Notes under the pieces: model-generated
What the model was told of the DNA's origin: nothing
What the model saw: only the letters and a program-made list of their open reading frames with translations
Databases searched by the model: none
Origin: Orychophragmus violaceus
Lineage: Eukaryota; Streptophyta; Magnoliopsida; Brassicales; Brassicaceae
Assembly (NCBI GenBank): GCA_030180135.1
Contig: CM058239.1
Location: 40,957,789 to 41,021,788 of the forward strand
Direction: 5' to 3'
DNA length: 64,000 nucleotides
Shown: positions 12,331 through 22,814 of the stretch, in pieces
How positions within the stretch are numbered: the first letter of the stretch is position 1
Layout: every line of letters starts with the position of its first letter
Made by a program: the position numbers and the translations under genes

Positions 12331-12420
12331 TGTTTCTTACTTAGATTCAGTTTAAACATCGATTTTCTCGGTTCCTTCTTCTATCAGTTCGATTTATCAT
12401 GTTCTGTGCACTACGGTCCA

Positions 12421-14997
12421 TGTGGACATCTTAAAATCGTTTTTTCCCCTTATATCCCTAGATCTACTTTCTAAATCCGCCTGTCTGTCTTCTTATACCC
12501 ATCTATGTGTGATGTGTTCTTCTTCAACTTACTTCTTAGATCCGTACAACTATGTTTTGTGTTCATGGATCTACTTTTAATGTTCATTGTCTCTTGTTCG
12601 GAAATCGTATATCTTGTGGACATTCATCCATAGATCTAGGTTATATGCTTTGTTCCGAGTGTCTATTCCGTTATTGCTAACCCTAGTGGACATTATCTCG
12701 TGGACATATATGAATGGGCTGATGTAGAACTTCTTTGATTTGTACTGCGTTTTTATGTGTGCTGCAATGCCTGCATTGTAGACATGAATTGATGGACACG
12801 AGATCCTATCCATATTGTTATTTTACCCTACCCACGCATCATATGTTCACACGCATCATATGTTCATAGTCTCATTTCAGTAATTCCTAGATCTCGTGGA
12901 CATGTTTTGGTGGACATACATTAACGGACTAATACTTTACTTGATTCCATTGTACTGCGTTATTATGTAAACAACTTACGACATAGTAGTCTGACATAAG
13001 TACACATGACTTGATGGACATGTGATCCAAATTTAGGTTTATATACCCTACCAATCTATGTATATGCACTTACGCATCATATGTCTTTGTGGTCATTCTG
13101 TTGTGGACATCTAATTATCGTCTTATGGTATACATCCGCCTTTTCCAGATACTTAGTGGTGTATGGACATTAGTTCACTGTACTATTTGTTTTTGTTAAT
13201 CCAGTCTCGTTCATAAGTTATAATGGACATATCATGTCCATGCATGCATCTTTGAATGGACATGTGATAGCTAAACTATGTTTTCTCAATAGTCTGTGGA
13301 TAGTAGTTCGTGGACATATATTATGTAAAATTCTTAGCTTAGATATTATAATTTGTGGATTATATATTCCTTTACTACATTTTCTAATGTACTGTTTTCA
13401 CGTTCACAGATATTCGGCTCCCTCAGAGACTATTTGCTACTAATAGATATCCCAACAAGCGTATGAATGTCCATTCGGTGGGAGGTGATGGGCTACTAAA
13501 GGATATAAATGTGTGGATACACACTGGTGGACATGTTAATGGTGATAGAGGAAGTCGTAGTCATGGAAAAGGTCTTGGGATGACATTGTGGACTTGGCAT
13601 TGTGGACCTGACAACGAGATGTATCGGAGCAGAGTTTGAAAGATGATGAATGGATGCGTGGATATTGGTCGTCAGAAAAGCATATGTGGATAACAAGATG
13701 TGGACGACTAAAGTGGTGTGATTGACTACGTGAAATTTCACCATATATTGTTATATTAGTAAAACATGTATTAGTGGATGGAATCATATAGATATGATGC
13801 AATTTTTGTGTAGGAAATTATGTGATTGTGTCGGAGATATTGTAAGTTTGTACAATAGTTTCAATAATTGAACGCATAAAGATCCAAAACATAATAAGTT
13901 GTGTACAATATGTATTAGTGGATGAACTCATGTTAACAAACTCATAATATGTACAATATGTCTTTCTGTGTACTGTATATGTCTAGTCCTTTTCAGATCC
14001 GTCATTATGTGGTATTGGTCACAAGTGGACGCCGACCTATCTAATTTGGACATGCATGAATGGACATAGTTTCTACATAATATTAACAAACTCATAATAT
14101 GTACAATATGTCTTTTTGTTTACTGCGTGGACATGTATGAATGGACATAGTTTCTACATTATATTCTACCATGTTGATGTTGGTTTATGGACATATACTA
14201 GTTTAAAGTTATTCACTTGTTGCAGACGATTAGATCTCATGGACATGTTGTAATGGACATATATCTCTATTCAGAAACTTGTCCATTATTACATGTCCAT
14301 AAATATACTTCTATGCTTGGACATATATGTTAATTGTCATTGGTTTTGGTTTCTATGCTAGGATGTATGGTCATTGTTTTAGTTTCTATGTTCGCGGTCG
14401 CATAATACTTTTCTTACGGACCTCGTGGACATGCATGAATGGACATAGTATCTAACTTTTGTGTGTATTGCGTCCCCAGGTTTGTATGTCCACACTTTCC
14501 AACATATTGTTCTACCATGTGGATATAGATTTATGGACATATAATACTTTAACGTTAATTACCGGTTACAGACGATTAGATCTCATGGACATGTTCTAAT
14601 TGACAATACCACTACCAACAAATAGACACTCGTCCACATGGATAGTCAAATGGGCCCAACATTACACCATCCATATGTAACCAAGGAAAATACACCAATC
14701 TACGTAAATAATGTTTCGAGAACAACATCTATCATGTCCATTAAACACTTAATCAGGAACATGTGTAAAAACAAAAGGCTTATTTATGAAGAATTTTACA
14801 TCTCTCCAACTATTGGGTGAGATTCGTAGTCAAGGATTCAATTTGGACGACCTTCGGGTTGGGACTTTAGTACACAGACTGTGTGTAAGAAACCTTATGG
14901 ACGTCAAAGTGTGGACATTTAAATACAAACCTTTTTATTAAAATCAAGGCTCACCATTTCCAGACATGCGATGCTCCGTCATCGTTTTGTGGACATG
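12421..14997. repeat. TGGACAT motif array (about 32 copies)
   Basis: TGGACAT or its complement ATGTCCA appears about 32 times by hand count, against well under one expected by chance for a 7-mer. Most copies are on the plus strand. Six pairs are spaced exactly 14 bp start to start (12687/12701, 12897/12911, 14047/14061, 14128/14142, 14240/14254, 14426/14440). The array lies entirely inside the MULE and mostly in non-coding DNA. The form recalls the short-motif arrays bound by VANC proteins in VANDAL elements. Confidence 0.85.
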
Positions 14998-15168
14998 TGA
15001 AAAACGTCTTCCTGGGTCGATCTGAGAACGTGAGGTCTCAACTAACAGTGATCGACCACAGAAACACACTTCCGGGATTCCTTTGGAGACGGTCAAAACA
15101 TCGTCGAAACGATAACCTTCCTCGTCGAATTCAGAGGAAGATGATGGCTGACTGTAGCTGTACCCCAT
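14950..15168 (-). pseudogene. GRF-type zinc-finger protein gene, frameshifted
   Basis: The likely start is the ATG at 15168 (MGYSYSQPSSSSEFDEE), the usual opening of small Brassicaceae GRF zinc-finger proteins related to At4g04775. A CxCG (CFCG) follows, then DPGRRFS. One T appears to be missing in a T run near 15005; in the next frame the finger continues as TCPQNDDGASHVWKW and then reaches a stop. GRF fingers bind nucleic acid, mostly single-stranded. A TGGACAT copy lies inside this end of the gene. It is the only recognisable gene in the MULE. Confidence 0.68.
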
Positions 15169-15240
15169 GAGTAAGATGCAGAAAATCCTAACAAATAAAT
15201 TTTGTTTCCAATACATACAGATATTAAGACCAGGACATAG

Positions 15241-15325
15241 AAGAGCTCAAGGAATACAAAGAACAACAGATCAACAGAACATGGAAAAGCTCAAGGAATA
15301 CAAAGAACAACAGACAGATCCCCTT
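15241..15325 (+). repeat. Two-copy direct repeat, 44-bp period
   Basis: AGCTCAAGGAATACAAAGAA starts at 15244 and again at 15288 with near-identical following bases. It is a local duplication near the right end of the MULE. Confidence 0.75.
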
Positions 15326-15712
15326 TATGCCCAGAAAATAGAAACATTGTTTTATGTACACGTGGAAGCATCTGCACAGTCGAAGCTCAACAGATCAAAT
15401 GTCAAAATTTCAAGAGGAGGTTTGGGCCGGATAAATAGTCAGATTTAAAGTTTTTCCCCCTCCAATCACATCAACAGAAAAGTTAAAAAACGAATGGCCA
15501 GGATGAGTTTGTTTAATGTGTGGTCCAGATTAATAACACCTAGTAACTAAATTGCTTTTCCTTTTGGTTCGTCTGGTTACAAAAAAAAAACACACAGACA
15601 GGGGCAAAAAAGGAAGGATTTTACTCCTACAGTGGAAAAGGAGTTACACAGACGCATGGTGACTTATTGTGTAAGACTAATAAGTGTAGGTGACCAATGG
15701 TGTTAATCACTC

Positions 15713-16061
15713 TCTTATTATGTTCACACATTCTTTGTAATTATTGTACAATTTCTATTTTGAATAGTTGTCATTTTTTTCAATTCTATGTTTTGCAATT
15801 AGTTAAACTTACTTTTTGTTTTATTTCTCATTACTAATTGGACTTATTCCAATTTTAAATAAGATGACATTTTATACTACTAAACAAAATGAAAACTCAT
15901 AAAAGTAAATCATTTTATTATCAAATCTTAAAAATTGATTATTATAATTTTCAAATATAAACATAAACTATTAATTTTTCATTAATCCTAAGATTGTCAA
16001 ACATTTAGGTCAATACAAAATAAGATACTAGAATTAACAAAAAAAAAAGTCTTATCTCCCA
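15713..16061. other. AT-rich intergenic stretch
   Basis: No gene or repeat recognised. It contains the downstream region of the YDG gene, which reads away from it on the minus strand. Confidence 0.5.
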
Positions 16062-17126
16062 CTAATAATAACATAGGTCAACAGAAGGCTGACCATGAAC
16101 TCTACAAAGCTTAAACTTAAACAAAACATTACCTCTACGTCCTATCTCTTTCCAATATTCCTCGACCATGTACAACCCATCATACACATAACAGTTCCCA
16201 TTCTGTCCCAATCTCATTTTCCCACGAATCACTCTCACCGGAGTCTTTGCCTCCATGCTATGAACTAAAGCCAGATTCCCCGTTTCAAGTTTCTGATCTT
16301 TGATTACTCTATGATTTTTACTCGTCAAGTTACCTCCCTGACCGGAGTAAATCATCACATCAGAATTGAACCTATCGCTGTAACCATTACCTTCTGATGA
16401 AATGATGCTCGTAACTAATTTAAAGTCCCCTCTGTTTATGTAATCGATCCCACCCCTGATGTCGAAATGAAGACCGATCAAGTTGAGTTCTGATTTGTAT
16501 TGAAACTCATCTCCAATTTCGATTCCAGGGACTGGTCCAATCATCTTTTTAGCATTCACTTGCATCCCCTCGCTCATGAGGATAGCTCGTGCTTCATAAT
16601 GCCGCCCTGTTTTGTCTCGATTCAGCTCTTTAAACACAAGTTTGAAAAGATGCAACACCTTCAGAACTTTTTCGCGTGGGGTAAGAGCTTTGGTAATCTT
16701 GTTTTGTCTCATAACCGCAGTTGCATTACTCTTTTGCAGTGAGTTTGTCTGATTTTTCACAGCTTTGGCTAGCAAAAGCTTCCTCTGAATGGTAATGGAG
16801 GAATCTGAAAGTTGTCTTCTTCTGGTCTGTGAAGCAATTAGCCTCATAGATTCCTCTGAACTTAGAGGCTTAACTTTGCTTCCACAAGATGGACGAAACT
16901 TACTGTAAGATGAAACAAATCTTCCTCTCCCAACATTATTATTATTGAAGCCAGCTTTCTTCATAATCACATCAATCGATTCACGAACAGAAGAATCACG
17001 ACTAGCAACACCAATCGGTTCACCACCATTCTTACTTGTATGGTTCTTATTAGACTGAGTACCACATCCATTTGGAAAATCTCTTATAGCGGAGACACTT
17101 TTTGGCTTATTGGAAGGGGATGCCAT
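16062..17126 (-). CDS. YDG/SRA domain-only protein (At5g47150/At5g47160 type)
   Basis: A single intact coding exon of 354 codons from ATG 17126; the in-frame ATG at 17150 lies upstream of a likely splice acceptor and is less likely. The N-terminal half is basic and low in complexity, with a HIGH-Ser segment. The conserved part begins with REKVLKVLHLFKLVFKELN, then the SRA/YDG domain: GPVPGIEIGDEFQYKSEL, LIGLHFDIRGGIDYI, DVMIYSGQGGN, DQKLETGNLALVHSM, YVYDGLYMVEEYW. This matches the SUVH5/6-type SRA module, which binds methylated cytosine, but pre-SET and SET histone-methyltransferase parts are missing. That is also the layout of the Arabidopsis YDG-only proteins, so it is probably a real family member and not a truncation. 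A 5'-UTR intron is likely: donor ACAG|GTTCGT at 17502, acceptor TGCAG at 17141. Confidence 0.85.
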   Translation of the reverse strand: MASPSNKPKSVSAIRDFPNGCGTQSNKNHTSKNGGEPIGVASRDSSVRESIDVIMKKAGFNNNNVGRGRFVSSYSKFRPSCGSKVKPLSSEESMRLIASQTRRRQLSDSSITIQRKLLLAKAVKNQTNSLQKSNATAVMRQNKITKALTPREKVLKVLHLFKLVFKELNRDKTGRHYEARAILMSEGMQVNAKKMIGPVPGIEIGDEFQYKSELNLIGLHFDIRGGIDYINRGDFKLVTSIISSEGNGYSDRFNSDVMIYSGQGGNLTSKNHRVIKDQKLETGNLALVHSMEAKTPVRVIRGKMRLGQNGNCYVYDGLYMVEEYWKEIGRRGNVLFKFKLCRVHGQPSVDLCYY

Positions 17127-17140
17127 TTCGATCAATCTTC

Positions 17141-17502
17141 CTGCACGCATACAAACTCAATCTTAGAAACCACTAACCACAAGACCCTAACTCAGAGACG
17201 CCATAAAGCAAAAGCAGAAACCATACAATTTTTTTCTCTATCACCATACATAATCCAAAATAAAGCCCATGAAAATTGCAAGCAAACTATAGAAACACAG
17301 AGATTGTGTACTCGATTCTAGTGTAAAATTTTTAAGAAATGGTGAACTTAAATTCACGGAGCACAGTAAATTAGGGCCAAAGATTGAACAGTAAACAAAA
17401 ACAAAATGGTAAATACGAAGTGTGGCGAAGACTGAAGAGCGATTTTAGTGAACACTCGAGACATTACAATGTGCAAGGTCATGGAGACTGTAAAATACGA
17501 AC
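17141..17502 (-). other. Putative 5'-UTR intron and leader exon of the YDG gene
   Basis: Read on the minus strand, CTTAGACAG|GTTCGTATTTT is a donor and TTTGTATGCGTGCAG|GAAG an acceptor 14 bases before the ATG. The leader exon would start somewhere in 17503-17600. Confidence 0.5.
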
Positions 17503-17599
17503 CTGTCTAAGAGCGAGAATCAATTTCACTACGCTTGCTTCCAACCCAAAGTTCCAGAGATTTCGATGAAAAATCTCAACCTGTTAAACAAAATCCAAG

Positions 17600-18140
17600 C
17601 GAACTGGGCAGAACAAGGGATGAGTGATGTGACCTTCTTCTTTTTCTTCTTCCTTGTCCTCTTCTTTTGTCTCGAGATTCTTCTTATAATCTTTGCAGAG
17701 GTTCGAAAAAGGAGGAGTCGAAAGGACCGTTTGATTAGTGGTTTCAAAAAAAAAAAAAAAACAGTTTCACCATTATGCCCACTAAAAGCAGTTTTTATAA
17801 GAAGGCTGGCACTACCGAAACTAATGTTTTTCAGTTATGAAATTTAGCGAGTTATCAGCAAGTCTTCTCTCTTTTTTTTTTGTCAACAGCAAGTCTTCTA
17901 CAACGTTTAACTTTTCTTTCCTTTTTCATTTTCATTTTACTTTAATTACTGTTTATACCCTATATGGAAACTCAGAAGTCTATGTTGTTTTCAAATTACT
18001 ATTGCCATATATACTTTACTATGCATTTACTCTTGCTCTAAATACTTTACTATGCATTTACTCAGGCCCAGCTCAAATAATTCTTGGGCCCTCTGCCGAG
18101 TTTCTATAAACATTCGTTGTATTATTATAAGGAACCTTAA
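17600..18140. other. Intergenic, probable upstream region of the YDG gene
   Basis: No coding sequence recognised. It has homopolymer runs (T at 17636-17660 and 17871-17882, A at 17747-17761). Confidence 0.4.
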
Positions 18141-20420
18141 TCTATATACTTTTTAAAAAAAATAAATCAGGTCCCTAATATTTTAAAGACAACTGAGATA
18201 AAAAAGAAACCAATGAAAATCAACTCCAGGGTCTACATTTAGTATATATTATTAATATATAGTGGTTGTTATAATTGCTTCAACCACTATCAAATAATTT
18301 ATTAGTTTTAAAAATGTTTTATTCAAAAAAAAAGAAAAATAGAACAAAAATTGAAAAAGCTTTTATCCTTTTCCCCTTAAAATAAGTACTAAAATAATTA
18401 CACTATTTGAAAAAAAAAATCATATATTACACTATATACAATAATTTTTTCCTAAACATATTTATACAATCATAGATTTATATACTTCATTTGTTTCATA
18501 TTAAGCGTCGTTTAAAGTTTTTTCATAGATATTAAGAAAATAACTAAATTTTTTTTTACTTTTTAGTTATATATAAAATGTATTGACATCTATTCTAATA
18601 AAACATAAATGTTTTAAGAAATAAACTTTCTTTTAATGTGTTATTTACGATTCATACCATTAAAATATAATATTTAAATAACTCATTAAGGCTGATAATG
18701 TAAAACTATATTCTAACTAATTTAATCATAATTTATTTCAATATCTTTCTTTATTTTGAATATAAATGCATATTTCCTTTTTACTATAGTAAAATCTAAT
18801 AAAAATATTTGTATTTGATTTTATTTTAAATAATTAATTAATTTCGTAATTATGTTATATATTTATACATAATCCATAATAATAAATATAATTAAATGAA
18901 TTTATATAACAATTAAGTTTATAAATAAATAAAAAAATATGAAGTTTCAGGAATTTCTTTTGAAAATAAAAAAATAATCCACTAATTTTATCGAATATAC
19001 ACATAAAAATAAAAATAGTATTTTTTAACATATTTCATTCCAAAAAGTTGAATACTATAAAATATTCAAATTAATATTAAATAAATTATAATTTCTATTA
19101 AAAATAAGTTAAAATATTAAAAATAGATATGTGTACATATATATATATATATATTCTAACTTGATAAAAAAGGTAAAAGATCAAAAATTAGTAAATATTT
19201 ATATTATTCAAATATATGATTGGTTGGGTTAAAAAATGATTATACGACTCTAGTTTTTGTCGGGTTTTATATAATTTTTTCTAATTTGAATACTATAAAA
19301 TATACAACTTATTATTAATTAAACTTTAATTTATAAAATAATAATTAAACCTAAATATGAATAAATATATATTATATATTAGGTATTTTAATATGTTTAG
19401 TGAAATCACGGGTTGAAATTAATTATAATTAACTTAAACAAAAACTTTGACAAATAAAATATACAAACACATATCAAAATATAGATTATAACAAAATCTT
19501 AGAATATTTTTAATTTTTGTATTCTTTAAAAATAATTATTAAAATATTATTTATTATTAAACTTTAATATAAACTAATTTTAAATTTATCTATAAAAACT
19601 AAAAATCTTTATATTTATATCACGGATTAAAAATTAGATTAGCAATTTCAGATAAATATATATTAAAAACAATTACCTACTGGTAAACGAGTTAATAAGA
19701 TTGATTAACCAATTATAATTGATATTTTCTTAATTTGATAAAATATTAAAATTATATAATATTTATATTATTTGAATATAAGATAGTTTATATTACAACT
19801 GATGTTTTGTGATTGCAGTTTTAAAAAAAAAAATTATCAACATTTTAATATTTAAGTACTATAAGAGAGGTTGAAAATATATTAATGGTTTCGTTTATAA
19901 TTAAAAACAATATTGTTGATCATTAGAAGACAATTTGAAAGATCAATTAATCAATTTTAATATTGAAATATCAAAATAAACTTAAACAACTGAAAAGCAA
20001 TAAATAAATCGATTATAGTTTTTAGACTTTAGTAAATTTATAATTATTTTTATATAAAACTATAAATTTAATTATTAATACATAAAACACAAGTAAATTA
20101 GATGTAGGAGAATATGATGTATAAAATAATATTTTAAATCAAAAAAAATACTTTTAAACTTAAATCACATAACTTTTTATAATGAATATTTGATTAAAAA
20201 CATAATATTTACTATTATTTTCAAACAAGATATAATGTATTCAATGCATTCATGTATTAAACATGTAATCATCATAATATATTTTTTTTGGTTTGGAATC
20301 ATCATAATAGTCATTTACTAAAAATTGTGTTAAACAGATAATAAGTTTATTATAAAAAAAAAATCAAATATATTAAAGAAAAATAAATTCGCGCTAAAGA
20401 AGCGCAGATTAAAATCTAGT
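18141..20420 (+). mobile_element. Probable non-autonomous Helitron
   Basis: The right end reads GCGCTAAAGAAGCGCAGATT followed by AAAATCTAGT: a short hairpin (GCGCT/AGCGC, 20390-20404), about 11 bases, then CTAGT, followed by T at 20421. The left end reads A|TCTATATACT at 18141. This fits Helitron rules: 5' TC, 3' CTRR with a nearby hairpin, insertion between A and T, no target duplication, no inverted repeats. The 2.28-kb inside is extremely AT-rich with no coding sequence. The 3' end is the stronger evidence; the 5' end is a best guess. Confidence 0.55.
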
Positions 20421-20589
20421 TCATTATTAAACTAAAAGAATAAGAATAAAAGTGAAAAATTAGTTAAAAATTACATAGAAAATATAAAATAATGCTTATA
20501 ATAAAATAAATTTTAAATTCTAAAACTACACTTAATATGAAACAAAATGAATAATTTATTTGATAATATTGTTCTCAAGACAACAATGT

Positions 20590-20890
20590 TGACCAAAAAT
20601 TCAACAAAGCTTAAAATTGTATATACTCATACCTTTTTCTAACCAATATTTATCAACCAAATACAATCCATCATAGACATAACGCTTCCATTTTCTATCA
20701 CAGCTCTCATCACCACATATCACTCTCACTTCGGTCTCATGTCTCATGTTGTTAGCTAGAGCTAAGTTGCCCTTAATCATCCGTCTTCAATTTTCTTTTC
20801 CTTGTTTAACATGTTTCCTCCCAACACCAGCATCAAACTTATCATTATAACTATATCCTTCTGAGGCAACGATGATGTTGTTTAAGGGTT
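20590..20890 (-). pseudogene. YDG/SRA domain pseudogene fragment
   Basis: Minus-strand translation gives the second half of an SRA domain in line with the intact gene at 16062-17126: IIVASEGYSYNDKFDAGV, then (after a stop and frame loss) IKGNLALANNMRHETEVRVI, YVYDGLYLVDKYWLEKG. Only about 300 bases remain. It is probably what is left of a tandem duplicate; Arabidopsis has two such genes side by side. Confidence 0.78.
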
Positions 20891-22400
20891 GTGTGATGTT
20901 TTGAAGTCATGTTTTAAGAAAAAAAAATGAACATGAAAAATAATAAAAATACTTTATTAGCCAAGCCAAGTTTTATAATTACGGATGGACACATTGGATA
21001 TTCATATTTTTTTGGATATTTGGATCTAAATTCACAATTATGATATTTAGAACTAGATCCAAAACATTGGATATCTGAAATTTGTATCATTGAAAAACAA
21101 GATATCTGCAATAAATAATTAAATTATAGTTCATATTTTTCATAAAAACAAAAGATAGATTGATAAGAAGATGCTAAATTACTTTAGGTATCGATTTTTT
21201 TTTTTGAAATTAAAACTTCAAAACTTTCAATTTCTATTGGTTTATTTATAGCTTTGAAGATTATGTGTTGATTCCACGAATAAGAACCAAATCAGTTTCA
21301 GGAGCAACAATATCTCCAAATATCTTTATGATCATGAGATCAAATAGAGATATTTATGGTGATTATGTCTATGATATTTACAAGGATAATATTATAATTG
21401 TGGAGTTCGTGTTCAAAAAAAATTCTTTTCAGAATCTGAAGAATGCAAAGTCCGGACGCAATTAGAATGATCCTAATTTTGAAGAAGATCCGATGTGTGC
21501 AAGAATTGTACAATTCGAAACATGTGAAGAATTCATGTAAGATCTTGTTGATGTTTGTGCTTATCCAATCTCTGATAAAGAAATATGCATTCAAATATAG
21601 ATTTAAGAAGATATATTTGGTATCAAAAACGTGACTGGAGATTTGAAGACAAATATTTCTTGGGCGGTCAAACCTGATGCAACTAGATATTCGAAATATC
21701 TTCAAATATATTTCTTATTTATTTACCTATTTAGATAATTACTATTTATTTGTATTTAATATTTTAATGTTTATGCATTACGAAGTTTATTATTTGACTA
21801 GTCAAAAGAAGATTTTTTAAAGAGCTTTAAAAGCACAAGAAGAATATTATCAATTTTTAGTTTTCCGTATATTTTTAAAGCTTCTATTGTTCAGAGCAGT
21901 AGATTGATACTCAGAATCTTGATAAGAACATCACTACTTCTTGGATTCTTGATGGATCTTAGAGTGAGGTTAAATGGAGCAGTATATTTTCACAATTAAG
22001 TGGTGTTTTTTTGGGACTTCAATAAGTGTGAGATCGGTCGATTTGAAGGTAAGATATTCCAAACATAATAAAAAATTTAAACGAAAAATATGTATTTGGA
22101 CGGAGATTCTCTTTATTAAAAATTAAACCGAGGCCGACAATTGAACAAGATAAAAAGATAAGATCATCAAATTGAGCTTCCTAATAACTACTAGATTACA
22201 GGATATATATTATGAACACTGAGTATGTTATTTATAGTAAAAATTGTCAAATTTATATGTAGGTTGTTAATTTCTTAATATATTTCTATTTTTGGGTCGA
22301 ACAAATTATTTGGGTTGAGAAAATTTTGATTAGGTTTATAAATGATGTAGACAGTGGTAGCTTTTAACTCAAAGTCAAAGTCTCATATGCTCATCTGCAA
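20891..22400. other. AT-rich intergenic DNA, unassigned
   Basis: There are repeated words around GGATATT/TTTGGAT (20990-21080). A possible old LTR-like stretch lies near 21830-22060 (polypurine and AGATTGATACTCAGAATCTT). No family is recognised and no ORF over 121 codons is convincing. Confidence 0.35.
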
Positions 22401-22814
22401 TAAAGCTTTTTTTAATCGTGAGAAGGGGTAAAAGACAGCAAAACCTGTGACTTTAAACTTATTTACAACCCGACCTTGGTTACCTGAAAGAACTGGTTTG
22501 ATCCAATTGGGTCTGGTCGGGTCTACGGTTTAAATCCCTAAAATACACAACGGTTCGACTCATTTAAAAAACAAAATCATCTCTTCAACTCCATATTCAC
22601 TTTTCTCTTCAACTTCTCACTCTTTCTTTCAAGATCAAACATCATGTTCGTTCATCCGAAGAAGATTGAAGATTTGTCAAAGGAATAACGTCTTTCATAA
22701 AAAAAGAATATGTGAAAGTCGAAGAGAGTAGAGGATAAATTGATTCCTCCCGAAGAAGAGGGGACGAATCGCCATGAAGAAGAAGAAGAAGTGGAAAAAA
22801 CCGTGAAGAAGAAG

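Larger units (their letters stand above)
11863..15712. mobile_element. Mu-like (MULE) DNA transposon with exact 9-bp target duplication
   Basis: TCTTATTAT is found immediately outside both ends (11854-11862 and 15713-15721), which is the 9-bp duplication of Mutator-family elements. The ends are imperfect inverted repeats of about 100 bp: the left begins GAGTTTATTACC, the right read inverted begins GAGTGATTAACACC, and both contain two spaced GTCACC words and end near TTTTGCCCC. No transposase is present, so it is non-autonomous. Inside are a CT-rich leader-like stretch (12105-12320), a 2.6-kb TGGACAT array and a broken GRF zinc-finger gene. Confidence 0.88.
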
